Positions 35,046 through 41,842 of a DNA stretch of 42,841 nucleotides are shown in pieces; position 1 is the stretch's first letter; each line of letters opens with the position of its first letter. The position numbers were made by a program, and so were the translations under genes. Under the pieces are notes generated by a model. That model was not told the origin of the DNA. It did not search any database and worked only from the letters and a program-made list of their open reading frames with translations. The stretch spans positions 1 through 42,841 of the forward strand of contig JAJDVB010000102.1 of the NCBI GenBank assembly GCA_022826345.1, given 5' to 3'. Source of the stretch: Alphaproteobacteria bacterium. Lineage in GTDB: Bacteria > Pseudomonadota > Alphaproteobacteria > UBA828.

Positions 35046-35543
35046 ATGGCGACACGAAAGCAGGGCGAGCGGGGAAGCGCACAGTCGCGTTCCCGCAAGA
35101 GTTCGGGCAAGGCTCGGCCGTCTGCCGCTGGGCGATCTTCTCGCGCCGGGCGGACCACGGCGTCGTCCGGCGCCGCGCCGGCGACTTTTTATGTCTGCCG
35201 CTCCTGCGTCTGGTCTGAATCTGCGCGGGAGCGCGACGGCAAGCGCCAGGGTACCTTCCTGCTGGAGGCGGTGCGCGAGCTGATCGAGGCAGAACCCCTG
35301 CCGGAGACGCTCAACCTGCGCGCCGTCTATTGCCTGAACGGCTGCAAGAGCCCGTGCAACGTGGGCTTCCGCTCGGCCGGCAAGCACCACGTGCGCTTCA
35401 GCCATTTGACGCCGGAGAACGCGGCGGATGTCATCGCCTATGCCCGCGCTTACCAGGCCAATGCGACCGGCGAGGTCTCCGAGGACGACACGCCGACTGC
35501 AATGCGCGGCAAGATGACGGTGCACACCCCGCCGATCGGCTAA
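35046..35543 (+). CDS. DUF1636 predicted metal-binding protein
   Basis: 165 aa; ATG at 35046, 8 nt after the hydrolase stop. The first 45 residues are a basic Ser/Arg/Lys/Gly-rich tail that looks disordered. The rest is DUF1636-like with YVCRSCVW (CxxC) and a cluster C-x3-C-x3-C in YCLNGCKSPCNVGF, a thioredoxin-like ferredoxin layout that may bind a 2Fe-2S cluster or metal. Relatives often lie beside cobalamin or cobalt genes; here the tie is only that the region encodes two B12-dependent systems. Function is unknown. Confidence 0.82.
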   Translation: MATRKQGERGSAQSRSRKSSGKARPSAAGRSSRAGRTTASSGAAPATFYVCRSCVWSESARERDGKRQGTFLLEAVRELIEAEPLPETLNLRAVYCLNGCKSPCNVGFRSAGKHHVRFSHLTPENAADVIAYARAYQANATGEVSEDDTPTAMRGKMTVHTPPIG

Positions 35544-35552
35544 CGGTGCCTC

Positions 35553-36134
35553 TTAGTTGGGCCGGGTAGCCGCTTCGCCGGCGTCGATCTCCTGCTCCTC
35601 CAGTGGGCTACCGGCATAGCGCCGGTTGGCCTCGCCCAAGGCACCGCGCAGCGCCGCGACTAGACTCGCCCGCTCCTCCGGCGCCAGGAACGGGCCGATG
35701 ACGAGCGAGCGACCGTGCGAGGTGAGCGTGATCTGGCTGTGGTGCTCCACCGGCTCGTCGAGGGCGACACGGAGCCAGTAGGGGTTGAAGCGCCATTCCG
35801 TCGTGCGGCCGTTGGGCGCAATCCGCCTGACCACGACCTCGTCTGCGGTGACACGGATGGTCTCCCGCAGGCGGCCCGAGCGGTAGCTCAACCGGAATGC
35901 GAGATAAAGCAGCGCGATGTCGAGGCCGAAGAATCCGAGCACCGGCCACGCACCCTGGAGCAGGAAGAAGACGCCGAGCCCGACGCTGATGACGATGACC
36001 CCAGCCATGACCGCGATGAAACCAGCGCGCCCCAGCGAACGATTGGGCGCGAGCTCCGCATCGAATATGACCGGCGCGCCGGATGCCTCTCCACCGGCTG
36101 ATTCGACCGGTGGCGGCGACGGGGATTGGCTCAT
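35553..36134 (-). CDS. DUF2244 family integral membrane protein
   Basis: 193 aa. Two hydrophobic segments (about 37-60 and 65-83) form a membrane hairpin, followed by a soluble PH-like region with ETIRVTADEVVVRRI and EWRFNPYWLRVAL, the hallmark of DUF2244. In many Alphaproteobacteria this gene lies near cytochrome c oxidase genes, but not here. The molecular function is unknown. It is convergent with the DUF1636 gene (9-nt gap) and divergent from the lipoprotein gene. Confidence 0.88.
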   Translation of the reverse strand: MSQSPSPPPVESAGGEASGAPVIFDAELAPNRSLGRAGFIAVMAGVIVISVGLGVFFLLQGAWPVLGFFGLDIALLYLAFRLSYRSGRLRETIRVTADEVVVRRIAPNGRTTEWRFNPYWLRVALDEPVEHHSQITLTSHGRSLVIGPFLAPEERASLVAALRGALGEANRRYAGSPLEEQEIDAGEAATRPN

Positions 36135-36218
36135 GAGACCAGCGTAACGGTTCCAGCGCGCGCCGGTAAAGCACGACCGCCAGTTTTCCCGACTCGAAAG
36201 CGATTATCAGGCCGCAAA

Positions 36219-36233
36219 GCCCCCTTTTTGGGG
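36219..36233. promoter_or_regulatory. Small GC hairpin upstream of the lipoprotein promoter
   Basis: CCCC and GGGG around a C/T loop (CCCCCTTTTTGGGG) lie 10 nt before the lipoprotein promoter -35 box. It may end upstream transcription or be chance. Confidence 0.25.
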
Positions 36234-36242
36234 TGAGGCCGC

Positions 36243-36272
36243 TTGACACAATTGGCCGAATCGCCGTCAACT
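36243..36272 (+). promoter_or_regulatory. Candidate promoter of the Lpp-like gene
   Basis: An exact TTGACA (36243-36248) is followed at 18-nt spacing by a weak TCAACT (36267-36272). This fits alphaproteobacterial housekeeping promoters, where the -35 box is better conserved. A message start near 36280 leaves a leader of about 25 nt to the ATG. Confidence 0.5.
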
Positions 36273-36293
36273 CCCCAGCGACCTACTGGAGCC

Positions 36294-36302
36294 AGGAGGA
36301 GG
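36294..36302 (+). promoter_or_regulatory. Strong ribosome binding site of the Lpp-like gene
   Basis: AGGAGGAGG ends 2 nt before the ATG at 36305; its first part gives a near-consensus site at normal spacing. This is the strongest one in the window and suggests very high expression, as expected for a major envelope lipoprotein. Confidence 0.6.
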
Positions 36303-36304
36303 CT

Positions 36305-36613
36305 ATGCTCAAGAGATCGTGGGCGCTGCGGATTGCCGTTGTCGCTCTTCCATTGGCCGTCGCTGCAGGGTGCCAGTCCGCTGCCGAGCAGGAACAGGCA
36401 GCTGCTGCGATAGCGGGCGCTGAGGCGATGGCCACGGAAGCCATGCAAACCGCCAATCAGGCCCTGGTCGCCGTGGACGAGCTGAGAGCCGCAGTGGACG
36501 AGGCCAACCAGAACGCGGCGGCGGCGGCGGCGGCGGCCGAGGCAGCGGCCGAGGCAGCACAGGCGGCTGCGGACAAGGCTGACCGCATTTTCCAGAAGGG
36601 GATGCGCAAGTAG
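36305..36613 (+). CDS. Lpp/OprI-like alanine-zipper lipoprotein
   Basis: 102 aa. A signal peptide (1-22) ends in a lipobox, AAGC, with C23 the lipidated residue. The mature part is one long alanine-rich coiled coil (about 35-92) with Ala at heptad a/d positions, as in Braun lipoprotein and OprI. The chain ends MRK, with a C-terminal Lys such as Lpp uses for covalent linkage to peptidoglycan. Promoter and ribosome site are strong. The L,D-transpeptidase gene sits 37 nt away in convergent orientation, the enzyme type that makes such a link. The anchor role is inferred; simple alanine-rich lipoproteins without linkage also exist. Confidence 0.85.
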   Translation: MLKRSWALRIAVVALPLAVAAGCQSAAEQEQAAAAIAGAEAMATEAMQTANQALVAVDELRAAVDEANQNAAAAAAAAEAAAEAAQAAADKADRIFQKGMRK

Positions 36614-36643
36614 AGCCGGCGGGCGGCTCTCTCACGCCGCCCG
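36612..36643. terminator. Candidate two-way terminator between lipoprotein and L,D-transpeptidase genes
   Basis: Two overlapping stems compete: AGAGCCG-gcggg-CGGCTCT (36612-36630) and CGGGCGGC-tctctcac-GCCGCCCG (36620-36643). Both are perfect. There is no T-run on either side, so termination efficiency is uncertain. Confidence 0.45.
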
Positions 36644-36650
36644 GCCTCGG

Positions 36651-37640
36651 CTAACTGGGAGTTGCGAAGCGGTCCACGGTGACTTGGACAGGGACGCCGG
36701 ACCGCTCTTCGAGAGCCTTGCGAATGAGGTGCCAGTCCAGCCGATCATGGGCGGCACCGGCTTGAGTCTTGATCCGATATAGAGCGTCGGCGCGAGAGCG
36801 CGAGTCGACGCTCTCAATCTGTCCGGTCCATTCCAGCTCGTCCGCCTGTTCGGCCTCGGGGTGCGCCTCCACATAGAGCTCACCGCCGTACCAGCCGATC
36901 TTGATCGCCTGACTGATGACCTGCACCGGCGTGCCGACCGGCACGAGCTCGAACAGCCGCGCGATATCCTCGGGATAGAGGCGGATACACCCGTGGCTCA
37001 CCCGACGCCCGACGCCCCACGGCATGTTCGTGCCGTGGATGAGATAGCTTGGCCAATCGAAATAGAGCGCGTGGCTGCCGAGAGGATTGTGCGGGCCTGG
37101 CGGTACCGCTTTGGGTAGGTGCGGCTTCTTGGCGCGAATCGATTCGGGCGGGAACCAGGTCGGCCTTTCCTTCTTGCGCACGATCTCGGTGCTGCCGAGG
37201 GGCGTGGCCCACCCTTCCCTGCCCACGCCGAGCGGGAAGGTCTCCGGCTCGGCGCCGTCCGTCCCAAAGTAATAGAGGCGGTGTTCCGCCAGGTTGACGA
37301 CGAGGCCTTGGCGCTCGGCATCCGGCAGGACGTGCGCGGTCGGCAGCACGATCGGCGTGTTCTCGCCGGGAACCCAGGGGTCGATGCCCTGGTTGGCCGC
37401 GATCATCTCGACATAACCGAGCCCATTGGCGCGCGCGATGTCGAGCAACGTGTCTTCGTAGGCGGCGACGACATGACGCAACGCGCCGATCATGTCGTCC
37501 GACCGGGTCTCGCTCTCGGCCTCGAGCGCCGCAGTACCGCCGGCTGCAGGCTCCGGGTCTGCAGCCCCGCTGGCTGTTGCCCACGTCAGAGCCGCCACAA
37601 TTGCGGCTGCGATGGAGAGAGTGGTCTGTCGCCGCTTCAT
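36651..37640 (-). CDS. L,D-transpeptidase (YkuD domain; ErfK/YbiS/YcfS/YnhG family)
   Basis: 329 aa periplasmic enzyme. Signal peptide 1-26 (cleavage near ASGA-AD). A LysM-like segment follows (55-100, DTLLDIARANGLGYVEMIAANQGIDPW). The YkuD domain (about 112-250) has H202 in YLIHGTN and the catalytic S215-HGC218-IR. Domain order matches the E. coli enzymes that attach Braun lipoprotein to meso-diaminopimelate or form 3-3 crosslinks. The opposite-strand neighbour is an Lpp-like lipoprotein with C-terminal Lys, so lipoprotein anchoring is the favoured role; crosslinking alone is the alternative. Confidence 0.93.
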   Translation of the reverse strand: MKRRQTTLSIAAAIVAALTWATASGAADPEPAAGGTAALEAESETRSDDMIGALRHVVAAYEDTLLDIARANGLGYVEMIAANQGIDPWVPGENTPIVLPTAHVLPDAERQGLVVNLAEHRLYYFGTDGAEPETFPLGVGREGWATPLGSTEIVRKKERPTWFPPESIRAKKPHLPKAVPPGPHNPLGSHALYFDWPSYLIHGTNMPWGVGRRVSHGCIRLYPEDIARLFELVPVGTPVQVISQAIKIGWYGGELYVEAHPEAEQADELEWTGQIESVDSRSRADALYRIKTQAGAAHDRLDWHLIRKALEERSGVPVQVTVDRFATPS

Positions 37641-37652
37641 CGATTTCCGCGC

Positions 37653-38522
37653 CTAAGCAGGGCCACCGCTTTCCACCGGCGCGTCTGCACGACTCCCCCA
37701 ATCGCTCCGGGAACCGTCGTAGACAGCGACCTCTTCGGCGCCGATTGCAGCAAGCGCGAGCGCCAGCGTGCACGCCGTGATGCCCGACCCGCAGGTCGCG
37801 ATGACCGGTTGGGCAGGATCGACGCCAGCGTCGGCGAAGGCGCGTCGGATTGCCGCAGCGTCGCTCAGCATAACATCGTCATCGTCGAGTACGGCGTCGA
37901 AAGGCACGTTGCGGGAGCCTGGAATATGGCCGCGCGGGAGATCGGGCCTCGGACCCGGGTCCTCGCCCGTGAAGCGGGCGGCGGCGCGGGCATCCACGAT
38001 CTGCGCGCTGCCCGTGCCGAGTGTGGCGCGGACCTGCTCGAAGGACCGGATCATCGTGTCGTCGCGGCCCCGCGCCGTGAACGAACCCGGCGCGATCATA
38101 GGCTCGCCGCTCTCCAGCGGGTGGCCCTCCGCCCGCCAGTGCGGCAGGCCGCCGGCGAGGATCGAGACGCGCTCGTGCCCGAACACGCGAAACATCCACC
38201 ACACCCGCGCCGCGCTGTAGAGGCCCACAGTGTCGTAGACGACGACGTGCGAGTCATCGCTGACGCCCAGCGCTGAGACGCTCTCCGCGAACAGCTCCGG
38301 CGACGGCAACATATGCGGCAGCGACGAGTCGGGGTCGCAGATGCCGTCGATGTCGAAGAAGGCAGCGCCCGGAATGTGCGCTTCCAGGAACTCGGCGACC
38401 GGGTCGCGTCCCAGCGGCGGCAGGTGCCAGGAGCCGTCAAGCACGCGCACCGCGCCGTCCTGTCCGCCCTCTGCGGCGAGCCAAGCCGGGGTCACGACCA
38501 GCGGCGTCTCGTCTCCGCTCAT
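37653..38522 (-). CDS. sseA: 3-mercaptopyruvate sulfurtransferase (tandem rhodanese)
   Basis: 289 aa, two rhodanese domains. The N-terminal one (1-145) is inactive and structural, with GHERVSILAGGLPHWRAEGHPLE. The C-terminal one holds the active loop C244-GSGITAC, which is the CG(S/T)G(V/I)T form of mercaptopyruvate sulfurtransferase rather than the CRKGVT of thiosulfate rhodanese. It moves sulfane sulfur from 3-mercaptopyruvate to thiols or cyanide. Start codon and upstream AlaX stop overlap by 4 nt (ATGA), in an operon led by a cysteine synthase homologue. Confidence 0.93.
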   Translation of the reverse strand: MSGDETPLVVTPAWLAAEGGQDGAVRVLDGSWHLPPLGRDPVAEFLEAHIPGAAFFDIDGICDPDSSLPHMLPSPELFAESVSALGVSDDSHVVVYDTVGLYSAARVWWMFRVFGHERVSILAGGLPHWRAEGHPLESGEPMIAPGSFTARGRDDTMIRSFEQVRATLGTGSAQIVDARAAARFTGEDPGPRPDLPRGHIPGSRNVPFDAVLDDDDVMLSDAAAIRRAFADAGVDPAQPVIATCGSGITACTLALALAAIGAEEVAVYDGSRSDWGSRADAPVESGGPA

Positions 38523-39238
38523 AACGGGTCTCTAAAGGCGAGCGTGACGCGCCGATTGTGCCGGCCCTTGCTCTCGATCTTACGGACAATCACCGGCCCG
38601 ATCTCGCCGGTGCGCGCGACATGCGTGCCGCCGCAGGGTTGCAGGTCGATCCCCTCGACATCGATGACTCTGACCCGGCCCTGACCCGACGGGGGCTTCA
38701 CCCGCATGGTCTTGACCAGCTCCGGCTGCGCTGCGAGTGCTTCGTCGCTCATCCAGCATGCGGCGACCGGAAGGTCCTGCGCAATGAGCGCGTTGAGTTC
38801 GTCCTGGACCGCCGACTTCTCCAGCTTGGTGTCGACATCGAAGTCGAGGCGCCCTTTCTCTGCCGAGAGCTGCCCGCCGGTCACCGGCGCGTCGATCACG
38901 GCGCTCAGCAAATGCAGGCAGGTATGCATGCGCATGTGGCGATAGCGGCGTTCCCAGTCAAGCTCGGCAACCACACGGCTTCCCGGCGCCGGCGCCGGGG
39001 TGTCGGGATCGATCAGATGGAGGATGTCGTCGGCGCCGTCGCCCTTGCGGGTATCGCGCACCGCGAACTCGGTGCCGTCGTCCGCGCGCAGGACTCCGAT
39101 ATCGCCGGGCTGACCGCCGCCTTCTGGGTAGAAGACCGTGCGGTCGAGCCTCACCGCATCGCCGTCAACCGCGCTGACTCGTGCCTCGCAGTTGCGCGCA
39201 TAGGGCTCGGCGCGAAACAGCGGCTTAGTCGGCGTCAT
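38519..39238 (-). CDS. Alanyl-tRNA editing protein (AlaX)
   Basis: 239 aa free-standing editing domain that hydrolyses Ser-tRNA(Ala) (and possibly Gly-tRNA(Ala)). The zinc motif is intact: H105-x3-H109 (MHTCLHLL) and C202-x3-H206 (CGGTH). The N-terminal beta barrel has TVFYPEGGGQPGD, the medium-length AlaX-M pattern. It overlaps the cysteine synthase gene by 14 nt upstream and sseA by 4 nt downstream, so all three are translationally coupled. Confidence 0.93.
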   Translation of the reverse strand: MTPTKPLFRAEPYARNCEARVSAVDGDAVRLDRTVFYPEGGGQPGDIGVLRADDGTEFAVRDTRKGDGADDILHLIDPDTPAPAPGSRVVAELDWERRYRHMRMHTCLHLLSAVIDAPVTGGQLSAEKGRLDFDVDTKLEKSAVQDELNALIAQDLPVAACWMSDEALAAQPELVKTMRVKPPSGQGRVRVIDVEGIDLQPCGGTHVARTGEIGPVIVRKIESKGRHNRRVTLAFRDPL

Positions 39239-40247
39239 CGGGAGCGTCGTCGAGCCAGGGCGGCACCGGCAGATCGCGCTCGCGCAGGAACGCGGCGTTG
39301 AAGAGCTTGCTGAAATAGCGGGTGCCGTAGTCGCAGAGCACGGTGACGATGGTGTGGCCGGGGCCCATCTCCCTGGCGAGCCGGATCGCGCCAGCCACGT
39401 TGATCCCGGTCGAGCCGCCCATGATGTGGCCTTCGTTCTGCGCCAGATCGAAGATCACGGGCAGCGCTTCTGCATCGGGAATCTGGAACGGCACGTCGAT
39501 CGGCGCGCCTTCGAGGTTGTCGGTGATCCGACCCTGGCCGATCCCTTCGGTGATGGAGCTGCCCTCCGCCTTGAGCTCGCCGTGGGCATAGTGGTTGTAG
39601 AGCGCGGCGCCCATCGGATCGGCAAGGCCGATCGTCACCGAGGGCTTGCGCTCCTTGAACGCCATGCCGACCCCGGCGAGCGTGCCGCCGGTGCCGACCG
39701 CGCAGATGAAGCCATCGATCTTGCCCCCGGTCTGCTCCCAGATCTCGGGCCCGGTCGTTTCGACATGGGCCTGGCGGTTGGCCACGTTGTCGAACTGGTT
39801 GGCCCAGACCGCGCCGTTCGGCTCCGTCTCGGCAAGCTCGTCGGCGAGGCGGCCCGAATACTTCACGTAGTTGTTGGGGTCGCGATAGGGGACCGCCGGC
39901 ACCTGGATCAGCTCCGCGCCGCAGAGCCGCAACATGTCCTTCTTTTCCTGGCTCTGGGTCTCCGGAATCACGATCACCGAGCGGTAGCCGAGGGCGTTCC
40001 CCACGAGCGCGAGGCCGATGCCGGTGTTGCCGGCAGTGCCTTCGACGATGGTCCCGCCGGGCTTCAGCACGCCCCGCCGCTCGGCATCGCGCACGATGGA
40101 AAGCGCAGCCCGGTCCTTGACCGAGCCGCCGGGGTTCAGGAACTCGCACTTGCCGAGGATCTCGCAGCCGGTGGCCTCGGAAGGGCCGTGCAGGCGGATC
40201 AGCGGCGTGTTTCCGATCAGTTCAACGAAACCCGGTACGGCTGTCAT
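39225..40247 (-). CDS. cysK: PLP-dependent cysteine synthase family protein
   Basis: 340 aa fold-type II PLP enzyme. The Schiff-base Lys is K44 in NPGGSVKDRAAL. The substrate loop EGTAGNTGIGLA, PETQSQEKKDMLRLCGAE, NQFDNVANRQAH and the phosphate loop VGTGGTLAG are in place. It is expected to make cysteine from O-acetylserine and sulfide. The C-terminal tail (TRYFSKLFNAAFLRERDLP) is longer than E. coli CysK, as in several alphaproteobacterial and cystathionine beta-synthase-like proteins, so a reverse-transsulfuration role is an alternative. Confidence 0.88.
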   Translation of the reverse strand: MTAVPGFVELIGNTPLIRLHGPSEATGCEILGKCEFLNPGGSVKDRAALSIVRDAERRGVLKPGGTIVEGTAGNTGIGLALVGNALGYRSVIVIPETQSQEKKDMLRLCGAELIQVPAVPYRDPNNYVKYSGRLADELAETEPNGAVWANQFDNVANRQAHVETTGPEIWEQTGGKIDGFICAVGTGGTLAGVGMAFKERKPSVTIGLADPMGAALYNHYAHGELKAEGSSITEGIGQGRITDNLEGAPIDVPFQIPDAEALPVIFDLAQNEGHIMGGSTGINVAGAIRLAREMGPGHTIVTVLCDYGTRYFSKLFNAAFLRERDLPVPPWLDDAPDDAD

Positions 40248-40424
40248 GGCACCCCACGCCCCCGAAGAAAGCGGCGCACCCTAGCCCGGATTTCTTACCG
40301 ATGTCACGGCCTGCGACTGCAGCACTGATCAAGCTGCGTCCTCGGGCAGCCTTGTTCGCCACCGGGCACACCGTTAGAGTAACGTCCGTCAATCTGACCC
40401 CTGAGACTGTCGAGGCAGCCCACC

Positions 40425-40664
40425 ATGAGCGAACCCGTCGTCGCCCAGGCGGAACCCTATGAAACCGAGCTTGTCGCCGGAGAGAAGTATTTCTGGTGCG
40501 CCTGCGGTTTGAGCGCGACCCAGCCATTCTGTGACGGCTCCCACAAGGTGACCGACATCCGCCCGATCGTCTTCACCGCCGAAGAGAGCGAGACCGCGTG
40601 GCTCTGCGGCTGCAAGCGGACCGGAAGCAAGCCGCACTGCGACGGCACCCACAACACGCTCTGA
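40425..40664 (+). CDS. Tandem CDGSH iron-sulfur protein
   Basis: 79 aa. Two complete CDGSH zinc-finger-like motifs, each binding a 2Fe-2S cluster with three Cys and one His: CACGLSATQPFCDGSH (residues 25-40) and CGCKRTGSKPHCDGTH (61-76). This matches the class of small double-motif mitoNEET relatives found in bacteria. It has no signal peptide or membrane anchor and is therefore cytosolic. Its job is probably redox or cluster transfer; the partner is unknown. It is divergent from the cysteine synthase operon. Confidence 0.92.
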   Translation: MSEPVVAQAEPYETELVAGEKYFWCACGLSATQPFCDGSHKVTDIRPIVFTAEESETAWLCGCKRTGSKPHCDGTHNTL

Positions 40665-40688
40665 ACGCGCTCCCGCGCCGGACAGGCC

Positions 40689-41255
40689 GTGGGTAGCGGC
40701 ACGCGATATTGGCGCCGCGCGCCTGTGCGGGCGGGCGGGGTGCTCCTCGCTACAGCCTTGGTGGTCGCGCTCGCCGGCTGCAATCCGTTCGCCGACCCGC
40801 CGCCTTGCCCCAGAGTCAGCATTCTGAAGGAAGCGCGCCTGCTCACCCTCTACGGCGACGGACCGGGGCGCAATGCTGAGGACATCGCTTTCGAGTTGGA
40901 GCTTCGCAACGTGGCCTCCGACTGTGACTATGATCTCGACGACAGTGGCGGCGGCGTGGAGGTAACGTTCTCTCTCCCGATCCTCGCAACGCGCGGGCCG
41001 GCGGCCGGGAGCGACCGGGTGAGCGCGCCATTCTTCGTCGCGCTTGCCGATCCGAGCCGGAAAATCATCGCCAAAGAGGTCTTCACGGCGGAGATCGCCT
41101 TCGAGGCCGACAGCGCAAGTGCGCGGACGGTGGAAGAGATGGAGCAGTGGATCCCCCTCGGGCCGGGGGAGATCGGGGCGAGATACGAGACGCTGGTCGG
41201 CTTCCAGCTTACTTCCGCCCAGTTCGAGGACTCGCGGCGCCCCGGGACGAAGTAA
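40689..41255 (+). CDS. Hypothetical lipoprotein
   Basis: 188 aa with a GTG start at 40689. A basic N-terminus, a hydrophobic stretch (about 16-29) and a lipobox LAGC give a lipidated Cys near residue 31, so it is an envelope lipoprotein. The mature part looks beta-rich with few charged clusters; LYGDGPGRNAEDIAFELELRNVASDC recurs in my memory of uncharacterised alphaproteobacterial lipoproteins but I cannot name the family. Function is unknown. It lies 24 nt after the CDGSH gene on the same strand. Confidence 0.72.
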   Translation: MGSGTRYWRRAPVRAGGVLLATALVVALAGCNPFADPPPCPRVSILKEARLLTLYGDGPGRNAEDIAFELELRNVASDCDYDLDDSGGGVEVTFSLPILATRGPAAGSDRVSAPFFVALADPSRKIIAKEVFTAEIAFEADSASARTVEEMEQWIPLGPGEIGARYETLVGFQLTSAQFEDSRRPGTK

Positions 41256-41382
41256 GGCGAGCGCTGCACGATCGAGACGGTTTCGGATCGCAGCGGCACG
41301 CCGCACGACAGCGATCGCCTTGTTACGCCAGCCGGTGCTTCCTACCATGCTCGCTACCGCCCGGCGGAGAGGAGCCCACGCC

Positions 41383-41823
41383 ATGACCAAGGCCCAGACT
41401 GCTGTGGCTGCAAGCCCGGTCACCCCAGAGTCGCCGTTCACTCTTGTCAGGAGGGATGACCCCACCTTCGTGCCGGGACGGCGCGACTTCATGACCTATC
41501 GCGACCTCGGCGTGACGGCCGCGAGCGATGGGCGCATCCGCGCGCAGATTACCTCCGCCAAGCAAGGGCTCACGCGGCCCACCGGCTGGCACACGCACAT
41601 CTGCGAGGGGCAGATCGTCTACATGCTGAACGGCTGGATCGACCTCGCCTTCGAGACCGAGACCATCCGCATCGAGGAAGGGGATTCGCTCTACATTCCG
41701 GGCGGCACGCCTCACAACGAGGTCGCAACCTCGGACACCTTCGACCTGATCGAGATTTCCGTCCCCGCCGAGATGGGCACCGAGCCCTGCGACCCGCCGG
41801 CGGGGTGCGGCGAGGGGGCGTAG
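41383..41823 (+). CDS. Cupin domain protein
   Basis: 146 aa; ATG at 41383 with GGAGAGGAG upstream. The single cupin barrel has H70-x-H72 and E75 in GWHTHICEGQ and a second motif PGGTPH with H111, consistent with a bound metal ion. Single-domain cupins may be enzymes or ligand sensors, and nothing here decides which. It is convergent with the flavin monooxygenase gene, whose stop lies about 20 nt beyond. Confidence 0.88.
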   Translation: MTKAQTAVAASPVTPESPFTLVRRDDPTFVPGRRDFMTYRDLGVTAASDGRIRAQITSAKQGLTRPTGWHTHICEGQIVYMLNGWIDLAFETETIRIEEGDSLYIPGGTPHNEVATSDTFDLIEISVPAEMGTEPCDPPAGCGEGA

Positions 41824-41842
41824 CCCGGCCAACGCACGCCGG

